Source: Alphaproteobacteria bacterium (GTDB lineage: Bacteria > Pseudomonadota > Alphaproteobacteria > Micropepsales > Micropepsaceae). Taken from it: DNA of 64,000 bases. The notes under the pieces were generated by a model. That model was not told the DNA's origin and made no database searches. It worked only from the letters and a program-made list of their open reading frames with translations. The stretch is taken from NCBI GenBank assembly GCA_947467345.1, contig CANIHD010000018.1, positions 1 through 64,000 of the forward strand, written 5' to 3'. The translations under genes and the position numbers were made by a program. How positions within the stretch are numbered: the stretch's first letter is position 1; each line of letters begins with the position of its first letter. Positions 53,689 through 61,794 of this stretch are shown here, piece by piece.

Positions 53689-55572
53689 ATGGGCAGGGCA
53701 GCATTGCGGGGCACGCTGTTGGCGTGCGCGGCGGCACTGGTGTGGGGAGCATCGCTTCCAGTCGGTGCACAAGGACAACAAGCCGTTGTGATTCAGGGCG
53801 GTACGCTGGTCGATGGACTCGGCGGCGCACCAGTCGCCAATTCGGTCGTCGTCATTCAGGGCAATCGCATCACGGCTGTGGGACGTGCCGGTCAGGTGCA
53901 GGTGCCCGCCGGCGCGCAAGTCATCAACGCCGCCGGGAAATGGGTAACGCCGGGTCTGGTCGATGCCAAGGCGAATTGGAATTGGCCCTACGGCGAGGCC
54001 TATCTCTATTGGGGCGTGACCAGCGCCATGATCACCGGCGCGCGCAACGATCAAGGCGTTGCCGAGCGCGATGCCGTGAACCACGGAATCTTTCCGGGCC
54101 CGCGCCTCTATCAAGGCATTGTCAATCTTTCGGGACCTGGCCGCGACGGCATGAAGGTGGACAACGCGCAGCCCGGCACCGGCAATCGCATGGTGCGCAA
54201 TGTCGAAGATGCGCGTCAGAAAGTTCGCGACAATATCGACGCCGGCGCCGATTTCATCGGCACGCCGGATGGCGACGGCGATCCGGCCATCTTCGCAGCT
54301 ATTGCCGATGAAGCGCATAAAGCGGGCCTCGGCGTCGTCATGCGTTGTGTCGGACCGCAAACGCGCGGCAAGGAATGTGTGCTGGCCGGCGCCGACGTGA
54401 TGATTCACACCGGCGAAATCGGCAACCAGATCGCCAAGGATCCGGCGAAATGGGCCAATTACATTGGCCTTCCGCCCGATCCCTATTGCGACATGGATGA
54501 GGCCAAGGAAAAGGAGATGATCCAATTCCTGCTTCAGCACGACACGGCGCCGGAACCGGATTTCATGGCGGCCGATCGCGGCTTCCCGTCGAGTTGGAAA
54601 CGCGTGCAGCAGGAAGCGCGCGACGCGTTCAACGATCCGACGCTGCGTTCCTATTATCCGGAGTTCATGATACGCGATCTCTGGCAGAATGTTGAAGACG
54701 CGCAAAATTATCTGACGCCGGCTCAATACGAGACGCGCATGTGCGGCTTCAAGAACCACGCGAAATTCATCGGCGATCTCATCGCTGCCGGTGGTCATGC
54801 GGTCGCGGCGAGCGACATCACTCAAACGCCGCCGGGGCTTGGTCTGCATCAGGAAATGGCGGTCTTTCAAGAAGACGCGAAAGTGCCGCCGATGAAGGCG
54901 CTGCAAGCAGCGACAAGCTGGGTGGCGCATCACTTCAAGATCAAGGATGTCGGCTCGATTGAGGTCGGCAAGTTCGCCGACATCTTGCTCGTCGATGCCG
55001 ATCCCACCGTCGACATTCTTAACATGCGCAAGATCAACATGGTGATGAAAGACGGCAAGGTTTGGGACCGCCAATATCATCCGTGGTTCAAAGGCCACAT
55101 CTTCGCCAACGATCCGCAGAATCAGGAATTCGGCGGCGCGGTTACCGGTCTTGCATGGGAAGCGGGTTTGAAAGCCGCGACCAACCGGCCGGGCTTTGCC
55201 GGCAATGGACCGGCGGCGGCACCCCCGCCGGTGGCCGATCCGTTCAACTCACCCTCGCCGGGCATTGAGTCGGTGATGCCGCGGACTATCATTCAAGGCA
55301 CGGTCGATACCGTAGTCACCCTGAAAGGCATCAATTTCGTCAAACGCTCGGTCGTCTATGTGAACGAGACGCCGGTGCCGACGAAAGTGGTGAATCGGAA
55401 CGAGATCCAGGCGACGGTCGATGCCAATCTGCTGGCCCAGGGGGGCAAAATCCACCTGACCGTCCGCAATCCGGCGCCGCTGGCGACCTCGGAATGGGGT
55501 GGAACGTCCAATCCGGCGCATATCCTCATTCCGTTCTCCTTCACCGCCAAATGGTCCCACAACAAGTTCTGA
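53689..55572 (+). CDS. Amidohydrolase-like protein with C-terminal IPT/TIG domain, paralogue 5
   Basis: This 627-residue member pairs with paralogues 1 and 6. Site residues: 'VDAKANWNW' (91-99), 'DFIGTPDGDGDPAIFAAI', 'MRCVGPQTRGKECV', 'IHTGEIGNQI' and 'AASDITQTPPGLGLHQEM'. The stretch 'FCDMD/YCDMDEAKEKEMIQFL' is shared almost unchanged with paralogue 1. The linker is 'GPAAAPPPVADPFNSPSPG', and the IPT-like domain reads 'MPRTIIQGTVDTVVTLKGI'. The start ATG 53689 is preceded by GGGGAGAA; a longer frame beginning at 53617 lacks both a ribosome binding site and a proper signal peptide. Confidence 0.85.
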   Translation: MGRAALRGTLLACAAALVWGASLPVGAQGQQAVVIQGGTLVDGLGGAPVANSVVVIQGNRITAVGRAGQVQVPAGAQVINAAGKWVTPGLVDAKANWNWPYGEAYLYWGVTSAMITGARNDQGVAERDAVNHGIFPGPRLYQGIVNLSGPGRDGMKVDNAQPGTGNRMVRNVEDARQKVRDNIDAGADFIGTPDGDGDPAIFAAIADEAHKAGLGVVMRCVGPQTRGKECVLAGADVMIHTGEIGNQIAKDPAKWANYIGLPPDPYCDMDEAKEKEMIQFLLQHDTAPEPDFMAADRGFPSSWKRVQQEARDAFNDPTLRSYYPEFMIRDLWQNVEDAQNYLTPAQYETRMCGFKNHAKFIGDLIAAGGHAVAASDITQTPPGLGLHQEMAVFQEDAKVPPMKALQAATSWVAHHFKIKDVGSIEVGKFADILLVDADPTVDILNMRKINMVMKDGKVWDRQYHPWFKGHIFANDPQNQEFGGAVTGLAWEAGLKAATNRPGFAGNGPAAAPPPVADPFNSPSPGIESVMPRTIIQGTVDTVVTLKGINFVKRSVVYVNETPVPTKVVNRNEIQATVDANLLAQGGKIHLTVRNPAPLATSEWGGTSNPAHILIPFSFTAKWSHNKF

Positions 55573-55591
55573 CCTTGGCTTGATCTGCAGG

Positions 55592-55628
55592 GGGCGCGGC
55601 TGGAGAACCCGGCTGCGCCCTTTTCTTT
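55592..55628 (+). terminator. Intrinsic terminator of paralogue 5
   Basis: GGGCGCGGCTGG pairs with CCGGCTGCGCCC (two G-U pairs) around AGAAC, followed by TTTTCTTT. Confidence 0.85.
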
Positions 55629-55786
55629 GCCCGCCGCCGACCCGCCACCGGTGCCTATCGAAAGGGCAATGATTTCGGCTTTTTCACACTTCCACGGCCT
55701 TCCGGGCTCCTGGCGGCTGTGCCAATATCCGCCCAAGACGGGCTCACGAATTTGTGAACCGAGACCCGTTTTCGGGAGGACGATCA

Positions 55787-57682
55787 ATGCAAAGGAAGAT
55801 TTTTCGCGGCGCGCTTATGGCGTGCGCGGCAGCTCTGCTGTGGAGCGCATCGGACGGTGTGAATGCTCAAGGCCAGCAGGCGCTGGTGATTCAAGGCGGC
55901 ACTCTGATCGACGGCAATGGCGGCGCCCCGGTGGCCAATTCGGTCGTCGTCATTCAGGGCAATCGCATTGTTGCGGTCGGCGCGGCTGGTCGCGTGCAAG
56001 TGCCTGCCGGTGCGCAGGTCATCAATGCCGCCGGCAAATGGATCACGCCTGGCCTGGTGGACGCGAAAGCAAACTGGAATTGGCAATATGCGGAAGCGTT
56101 CCTGCGTTGGGGCGTGACGTCGGCGATGATCACCGGCACGCGTAACGACACCGGCGTTGCCGATCGTGACGCGATCAATCACGGCATGTGGCCTGGCCCG
56201 CGTCTCTATCAGGGCGTCATCAATCTTCAGGGCGGCGGCATGGACGGCAAGAAGCCGGACAATTATCGCCCCGGCAATGGCGGCCGCATCGTTCACACGC
56301 CGGAAGAGGCGAGGGCACAGGTCCGTTACAACATCGAATCCGGCGCGGACTTCATCGGCACCAATGACGGCGAAGCTCCGCCGGAAGTTTTCGCAGCCGC
56401 TGCAGACGAAGCCCACAAAGCAGGTCTCGGCGTTGTCATGCGTTGCGTGGGTCCGGGCACACTCGCGAAGAACTGCGTTGAAGCGGGCGCCGACGTGATG
56501 ATTCACACCGGTGAAATCGGCAACGTCCTTGCGAAGGACCCGACGAAATGGGCCACCTATATCGGCCTGCCGCCCGACCCCTATTGCGATATGGATGCGG
56601 CGAAGTCGAAGGACATGGTCGCGTTCCTCGTCGCGCACAACACGGCGCTTGAACCCGACCTCATGGCCGCTGACCGCGGCTTCGGCTCCACCTGGAAAAA
56701 GATCCAGCAGGAAACGAAGGATGCGTTCACCGACGAGAACCTGCTCGCTTACTACCCAGCCTATGCCATCGCCGATGTGATCGAAAATCAGAAAGATCCT
56801 TCGACCTATTTGCCGGCGGACAAGCTCGCCAATCGCAAATGCGGTTACGACAACCACGTGAAATTCTTGCACGATGTTGTCGAAGCCGGCGGGCATATCG
56901 TCGCCGCGTCGGACATTACGCAAACGCCGCCTGGTCTCGGCCTCCATCAGGAAATGGAGCTGTTTCAGGTCGATGTGAAAATGACGCCGATGAAAGTGTT
57001 GCAGTCGGCGACCAAATGGGTAGCCGATCACTTCCACATTAAAGATGTCGGTTCCGTCGAACCCGGAAAATACGCCGACCTCATCATCGCCAATGCCGAT
57101 CCGCTGCTCGACATCCGCAATTTGCGGAACATCAGCATGGTGATCAAAGACGGCAAGGTGCAGGACCGCGAATATCATCCGTGGTTCCGCGGTTGGCTGT
57201 TCGCTAACGATCCGCAGAATGCTGATTTCGGCAGCGTTGTCGAAGGCGACAATTGGGCTGATGCGTTGAAGCGCGCCACGTGGCGTCCCAACATCGCGGC
57301 GGCACGCGGCGAGCCGGGCATTCCGGGATCGATCCCCGATCTCAACACCTCGCCTACACCGGGTTTGGAATCGGTCTATCCGCACACCCTCATTCAGGGC
57401 AGCCCCACCACGGAGCTGACGCTGAAGGGCTTCAACTTCGTGAAGCGGTCAGTGGTCTATGTCGACGACATGCCGGTGCCGACACGCGTCGTCAGCCGCA
57501 CGGAAATTCGTGCCACTGTCGATGCCAACACGCTCGCGCAAGCCGGCAATTACGACATCACGATCCGCAATCCGAAACCGGTCATCGATGTCCAATGGGG
57601 CGACCGTTCCAATAAGGGTCACTTGCTGGTGCCCTTCTCTTTCACCACCAAGTACTCGCGGAACATGGACGTGAAGCCGTAA
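55787..57682 (+). CDS. Amidohydrolase-like protein with C-terminal IPT/TIG domain, paralogue 6
   Basis: This 631-residue member is closest to paralogues 1 and 5. The first-strand site is 'VDAKANWNW' (91-99), strand 4 'DFIGTNDGEAPPEVFAAA', strand 5 'MRCVGPGTLAKNCV', strand 6 'IHTGEIGNVL' and strand 8 'AASDITQTPPGLGLHQEM'. The amidohydrolase core closes with 'PGKYADLIIANADPL'. The IPT-like domain reads 'GFNFVKRSVVYVDDMPVP', nearly identical to that of paralogue 1, and the protein ends 'SFTTKYSRNMDVKP'. The ATG at 55787 has GGGAGGA six bases upstream. Confidence 0.85.
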   Translation: MQRKIFRGALMACAAALLWSASDGVNAQGQQALVIQGGTLIDGNGGAPVANSVVVIQGNRIVAVGAAGRVQVPAGAQVINAAGKWITPGLVDAKANWNWQYAEAFLRWGVTSAMITGTRNDTGVADRDAINHGMWPGPRLYQGVINLQGGGMDGKKPDNYRPGNGGRIVHTPEEARAQVRYNIESGADFIGTNDGEAPPEVFAAAADEAHKAGLGVVMRCVGPGTLAKNCVEAGADVMIHTGEIGNVLAKDPTKWATYIGLPPDPYCDMDAAKSKDMVAFLVAHNTALEPDLMAADRGFGSTWKKIQQETKDAFTDENLLAYYPAYAIADVIENQKDPSTYLPADKLANRKCGYDNHVKFLHDVVEAGGHIVAASDITQTPPGLGLHQEMELFQVDVKMTPMKVLQSATKWVADHFHIKDVGSVEPGKYADLIIANADPLLDIRNLRNISMVIKDGKVQDREYHPWFRGWLFANDPQNADFGSVVEGDNWADALKRATWRPNIAAARGEPGIPGSIPDLNTSPTPGLESVYPHTLIQGSPTTELTLKGFNFVKRSVVYVDDMPVPTRVVSRTEIRATVDANTLAQAGNYDITIRNPKPVIDVQWGDRSNKGHLLVPFSFTTKYSRNMDVKP

Positions 57683-57710
57683 GTTCTGATTACGTTGCTG
57701 TTCTTCTGCA

Positions 57711-57746
57711 CACGGCGGGTGTTCCACACCCGCCGTGATGCTTTTT
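57711..57746 (+). terminator. Intrinsic terminator of paralogue 6
   Basis: CACGGCGGGTG-TTCCA-CACCCGCCGTG is a perfect 11 bp stem followed by ATGCTTTTT. Confidence 0.88.
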
Positions 57747-58012
57747 GAGGCACCTTATGTGTCCTGGGAACCTCGTTTTCATGACGCTTTCTTGTCTCAC
57801 ACCCTCGTGAAGGGGCTGGAACAGTCACGCTTGCGCGGCACCTTCTTTCTGCTCTTGCAGTCTGCTCGTAGCTAGGGAATCTATGCCGCCTTGCGCTCTG
57901 TTGCGGCCTCCCTATGGTGGCCGCCGCCTAGCTCCTGCATTGCACGACGTTCCCGGAAGAGGAACGCGTTGGCAGCCGGAAGGGCATAGGGGACGCTTCT
58001 GGAGGACGACCA
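57747..58012. other. Leader region of paralogue 7
   Basis: This is the remainder of the 330-base gap between paralogues 6 and 7. It should hold the promoter of paralogue 7 and ends in GGAGGA before the ATG. No supported coding sequence or clear regulatory repeat was found. Confidence 0.35.
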
Positions 58013-59920
58013 ATGAAGAGAATGAAATTTGCTGCGTCGCTGTTGGCCGGCGCAGCGCTTTTGTCCATCGGGGCTTCGCTCCCGGTGGGCGCGCAGCAAG
58101 GCCAAGTCCTTGCGATCGTGAACGGCAATCTTTGGGACGGCAATGGCGGCCCGACGGTTCTGAATGCGACCGTCATCATCACCGGCAATCGCATCACGCA
58201 GGTCGGACAACGCTTGCGCGTTCCCGCCGGTGCGCAGACGATCGACGCCACAGGCAAGTGGATCATTCCCGGCCTGATCGACGCCAAAGCAAATTACAAT
58301 TGGCAATACGGCGAAGCGTTCCTGAACTGGGGCGTCACCTCCGCCATGATCTCCGGCCCGCGCAACAACCAAGGTCTTGCCGAGCGCGACGCGGTCAACG
58401 CGGGACTTTATAAATCGCCGCGCCTCTATCAAACAGGCATCACAATCGGCGGCCCCGGCCCGATGCTCAACCGCGCCAACAATTATCAACCCGGCGACGG
58501 CGATTGGATTCCGAAGGCACCCGAAGAAGCCGTGAATCACGTCAAGGCGAATATCGACGCCGGCGTTGACTTCATCACCTTCTCGAACGGCGACGGCCCG
58601 ACGACCATCTATGATCCCGCCGTGAAATATGCGCTTGCTCAAGGCAAGGGCGTTGTATTCCGCGGCATGGGTCCGCAGACGCGCGGCACCGAAGTGTGCG
58701 CGATGGGACGCGGCATTGTGTACGTCCACACCGGAAATCTCGGCACGCAAGTGGCCAAGGATCCGGCGAAATGGGCGACCTATATTCGCTTGCCGCCGGA
58801 CGCGTGGTCGGACATGGACGAAGCCAAGGTCCAGCCGATGATCGACCGGATGCGCGGCTGCGATGCCTATCTCGAGCCCGACCTGATCGCGACCGCTCGC
58901 TCGCTGCCGAGCAATTGGAAGCGTCACCAGGAAGAGACCAATAATTTCTTCACCGATCCGAATCTGCTCGCCTACTACCCGGCCTACAGCATCGCCGACG
59001 TGAAAGAGAACGTGAAAGGTTATGAGACCTTCACGCCTCCGGATCAGGTTCCGATGAAACTGGCTGGGTTTAAAAACCAAGCCGCGTTCCTGAAGCGCTA
59101 TGTTGATGCCGGCGGCAAGATCGTCGCCGCCAGCGACATCACGCAGTCGGTGCCGGGTCTTGGCCTGCATCAGGAAATGGCCGTGTTTGTTGAAGATGTG
59201 GGTTTGACGCCGCGTCAGGCACTGCTCTCGGCAACGAGCTGGGTGGCTGACGGCTTCAAGATTCCCGACATCGGACGCATCCAGGCGGGCAAACTTGCTG
59301 ACATCGTCATCATCGACGCCGACCCGATCTTCAACGTCATGGCGCTCCGTCGCATCAGCACCGTCATCAAAGACGGCAAGGTGATCAACCGCGCCTATGA
59401 CCCGAACTTCAAGGGTTGGCTGTTCCACAATTCGTTGGACGATGATTTCGGACCGACCGTGTCGGACATGGATTGGGTCGAAGGGTTGAAGGAAGCGACA
59501 TGGAATCCGAACGCCAACGCGACGCGCGGCGAACGGGGCATTCCGGGCCGTATCCCAGACTTCAACAACTCGCCGACGCCCGCGATCGAAACAATCTCCA
59601 CGCACACGCAACGCGCAGGCGCGGGACCCTTGAACATCGCTGTGAAGGGCTTCAACTACACCACCAAGTCCGAGCTCTACGCCATTCGCCGTACGTCGGT
59701 GAAGGAAGAGGTCGCAACGAAGGTGCCGACGGAAGTTGTCAGCCGTACCGAGCTGCATGCCACCATCCCGGCGGCTTTGTTCGCCGAACCGGGCAAAGTG
59801 CATCTCGAAGTCCGCAACCCGCCGCCGCTGTCGTCGCCGCGTTGGGGTGCTGTTTCGAACCGCGCTCACATTCTGGTGCCGCTCAACACGGCAACGGCGT
59901 TCTTCTCGGCGCCGTACTGA
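58013..59920 (+). CDS. Amidohydrolase-like protein with C-terminal IPT/TIG domain, paralogue 7
   Basis: This 635-residue member closes the array. It belongs to the subgroup of paralogues 2 and 4: first-strand site 'IDAKANYNW' (89-97), strand 4 'DFITFSNGDGPTTIY', strand 5 'VFRGMGPQTRGTEV', strand 6 'VYVHTGNLGTQV' and strand 8 'AASDITQSVPGLGLHQEM'. The opening is 'NGNLWDGNGGPTVLN', where the other six have GGTLIDG or GGTLVDG. Its IPT-like domain has an insertion ('AIRRTSVKEEVATKVPTEV') and the C-terminus 'LNTATAFFSAPY' differs from all others. The signal peptide ends 'LPVGAQQ', identical to paralogue 4. GGAGGA precedes the ATG. Confidence 0.85.
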   Translation: MKRMKFAASLLAGAALLSIGASLPVGAQQGQVLAIVNGNLWDGNGGPTVLNATVIITGNRITQVGQRLRVPAGAQTIDATGKWIIPGLIDAKANYNWQYGEAFLNWGVTSAMISGPRNNQGLAERDAVNAGLYKSPRLYQTGITIGGPGPMLNRANNYQPGDGDWIPKAPEEAVNHVKANIDAGVDFITFSNGDGPTTIYDPAVKYALAQGKGVVFRGMGPQTRGTEVCAMGRGIVYVHTGNLGTQVAKDPAKWATYIRLPPDAWSDMDEAKVQPMIDRMRGCDAYLEPDLIATARSLPSNWKRHQEETNNFFTDPNLLAYYPAYSIADVKENVKGYETFTPPDQVPMKLAGFKNQAAFLKRYVDAGGKIVAASDITQSVPGLGLHQEMAVFVEDVGLTPRQALLSATSWVADGFKIPDIGRIQAGKLADIVIIDADPIFNVMALRRISTVIKDGKVINRAYDPNFKGWLFHNSLDDDFGPTVSDMDWVEGLKEATWNPNANATRGERGIPGRIPDFNNSPTPAIETISTHTQRAGAGPLNIAVKGFNYTTKSELYAIRRTSVKEEVATKVPTEVVSRTELHATIPAALFAEPGKVHLEVRNPPPLSSPRWGAVSNRAHILVPLNTATAFFSAPY

Positions 59921-59926
59921 GAATAA

Positions 59927-60006
59927 AGGGCGGGCGCCATAAGCGTCCGCCCTCATTGCAATGCGAAAACGGCGCGGGTGATTGTCACCGGCGCCGTTTT
60001 GTTTTG
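59927..60006. terminator. Double terminator between paralogue 7 and the HbpS-like gene
   Basis: AGGGCGGGCGC-CATAA-GCGTCCGCCCT (59927-59953) is followed by a bidirectional terminator, AAAACGGCGC...GCGCCGTTTT with inner GGTG-ATTGT-CACC (59966-60000) and TGTTTT. The second structure serves the converging genes on both strands. Confidence 0.8.
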
Positions 60007-60026
60007 GAGATTGGCTTCGAAGCGGT

Positions 60027-60521
60027 TTAGCGCGCTGCCACCGGCGCCGCTCCGAACACCGTATCGATAGCGTGCTGCGCGCATTCTTCCTGCTTCGCCG
60101 CGCCGCCAATGCCGATGGCGCCGGCAAATTGTCCGTCAATCATGATCGGCAGAGCGCCCAGTTTCGGAAAATCATTGATCCAGAGCGAAGCCTGGTTGCG
60201 GCCCGAGGTCACGTCTTCCTCGAGAGTCTTGGTGGAGCGGCGCCAATGCGCGGCGGTCTTCGCCTTCAGAATCGCGGTTTCCGAGATAGTGGCCTGAACG
60301 CCTTCCATGCCGTGAAAATCCATCAATACGCCGGCAAGGTCCACGACGGCGACAGCAACCAGGATGTTGTTTTTCTGCGCGTAGTCGAGACACGCGTCCA
60401 CCAATTTGCGGGCGGCGTGAGAACTGACCTGTTTGCGCTCGACGGAAAGCGGCTGCGCGACGGCTGGCGCCGCACAAGCGAGACTAAGAAGAGCGGCGGC
60501 GGCGATAAAAGATTTGCGCAT
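60027..60521 (-). CDS. Secreted GlcG/HbpS family protein (haem- or cobalamin-binding type)
   Basis: The 164-residue protein has a signal peptide (residues 1-23, 'AAPAVAQ') and a single GlcG/HbpS (DUF336) domain. Family blocks are 'AARKLVDACLDYAQKN', 'VAVAVVDLAGVLMDFHGMEG', 'ETAILKAKTAAHWRRST' and 'GAIGIGGAAKQEECAQHAI'. HbpS from Streptomyces binds haem and GlcG sits in glycolate operons; which applies here is unknown. The start at 60521 (MRKSFIAAAA) is chosen because upstream residues are not signal-like. It converges with the amidohydrolase array and is divergent from the DUF2848 operon. Confidence 0.85.
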   Translation of the reverse strand: MRKSFIAAAALLSLACAAPAVAQPLSVERKQVSSHAARKLVDACLDYAQKNNILVAVAVVDLAGVLMDFHGMEGVQATISETAILKAKTAAHWRRSTKTLEEDVTSGRNQASLWINDFPKLGALPIMIDGQFAGAIGIGGAAKQEECAQHAIDTVFGAAPVAAR

Positions 60522-60684
60522 GGGGTTCCCCTGTTTTGTTGAGCATTTTAGCTTCTGGTCAATCATTCCACAGAAATGGGGCGTTGCACACCGTCCGCAG
60601 TGTGGCATCAGCAATATTCATCGGACTTGTGAGGGCCGGACTTAGAAGGGCAAGATCGGCGCGCTGGAAATATGGGCCGGAGAT

Positions 60685-61395
60685 ATGGCCAATATTGGAG
60701 GGAATTTGAGCCATCTCAATTTGCGTTTTCACGAGGGTTCGGGTGCGCCTTCGGCCCGAGAAATTTCCATTCAGCACGCGGTGATCGCGGGATGGACGGG
60801 GCGTGACGCAGCCGCCGTGGAGAAACATATTGTTGAGCTGGAAGCACTGGGCGTGAAACGCCCCGCCACGACGCCGATTTTTTATCGCGTAGCCGCCGCG
60901 CGCATTTCCACCGCGCCTGTGTTGGAGGCTTTGGGCACCGCGTCCAGCGGCGAGGTGGAGTTCGTGTTGCTGCAGACGGGCGGACGACTTTGGGTCGGGG
61001 TCGGTTCGGACCATACGGACCGCGAAGCCGAAACGTTGGGCGTCAGTCTTTCCAAACAGATGTGCGACAAGCCCATCACCGCCGAATTCTGGGCCTTTGA
61101 CGATGTGGCGCCGCATTGGGACCAGCTGATTTTGCGCTCCTACATTTTGGAAAACGGCGCGCGCGTTCTTTATCAAGAAGGTTCCGTCGCAGCGATGCGC
61201 CATCCGGACGATCTGATCGCGCGCTATACTTCGGGCGGCAGACTGGCGGACAATACGCTGATGTTTTGCGGTACGCTGGCGGCAAAAGGCGGATTGCGCG
61301 CGGCGCCACGCTTTGAATTCGAACTCGAAGACAAAGTGCGCGGACGCAAAATCGCGCATGGTTATGATATCACCGCGCTTCCGGTGCTGGGATAG
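60685..61395 (+). CDS. DUF2848 family protein
   Basis: This 236-residue cytoplasmic protein shows the DUF2848 pattern: 'AVIAGWTGRDAAAVEKHIVE' near residue 33, 'YRVAAARI', 'VGVGSDHTDREAETLGVSLS' near residue 110 and 'GYDITALPVLG' at the end. The fold resembles fumarylacetoacetate hydrolase-type enzymes, and the D-H-T-D stretch suggests a metal site. No activity is established. A cupin gene starts 9 bases later and a solute-binding protein gene overlaps that one, so the three form an operon that may process an imported small carboxylic compound. Confidence 0.8.
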   Translation: MANIGGNLSHLNLRFHEGSGAPSAREISIQHAVIAGWTGRDAAAVEKHIVELEALGVKRPATTPIFYRVAAARISTAPVLEALGTASSGEVEFVLLQTGGRLWVGVGSDHTDREAETLGVSLSKQMCDKPITAEFWAFDDVAPHWDQLILRSYILENGARVLYQEGSVAAMRHPDDLIARYTSGGRLADNTLMFCGTLAAKGGLRAAPRFEFELEDKVRGRKIAHGYDITALPVLG

Positions 61396-61404
61396 GATAG
61401 GCAA

Positions 61405-61794
61405 ATGCCATTGAAAAAACCGCATCTCGAATTCGAACGACTCGACATGACGAAAGGTTGGGCAACGCCCGACGGATATCCCGATGGCATCAAGCAGAAA
61501 ATTCTCGCGAGCTCTCTCGACGAGAAAAGCAAAAGCGGCTGCCGCACACGACTGCTGCGCTTCGATCCCGGCACCTACACAACCGCGCCGTTTGTTCACG
61601 ACCATTGGGAAGAGGTCTATCTGGTTTCCGGCGATCTGATCGTGGGCAACGACAAAAACGGCAATGGCGGGGAGGCGTTTGACGGCGCGGTCTATGCCTG
61701 CCGTCCGCCGGGCGTGCTGCACGGACCGTTCAAATCCGAGCGGGGCTGTCTCCTATTCGAGATCCATTATTACGACACAGCGGCCGTGCGGTGA
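61405..61794 (+). CDS. Cupin domain protein
   Basis: The 129-residue protein is a single small cupin barrel. The first cupin motif is partly present as 'FVHDHWEEVYLVSGDLIVG', giving H-x-H and E ligands; the second reads 'YACRPPGVLHGPFKSERG' with the final histidine. A metal ion is therefore likely bound. The function could be an isomerase, a dioxygenase-like enzyme or ligand binding. It is the middle gene of the DUF2848 operon, and its stop overlaps the next start by GTGA. Confidence 0.8.
   Translation: MPLKKPHLEFERLDMTKGWATPDGYPDGIKQKILASSLDEKSKSGCRTRLLRFDPGTYTTAPFVHDHWEEVYLVSGDLIVGNDKNGNGGEAFDGAVYACRPPGVLHGPFKSERGCLLFEIHYYDTAAVR

Noticed and set aside
57881-60139. A 752-residue open frame on the minus strand antisense to amidohydrolase paralogue 7
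   Set aside because: It mirrors the codon structure of the plus-strand gene, has Arg/His/Ala-biased composition and no domain or signal peptide. Similar long antisense frames oppose paralogues 4, 5 and 6 and are GC-rich shadows.
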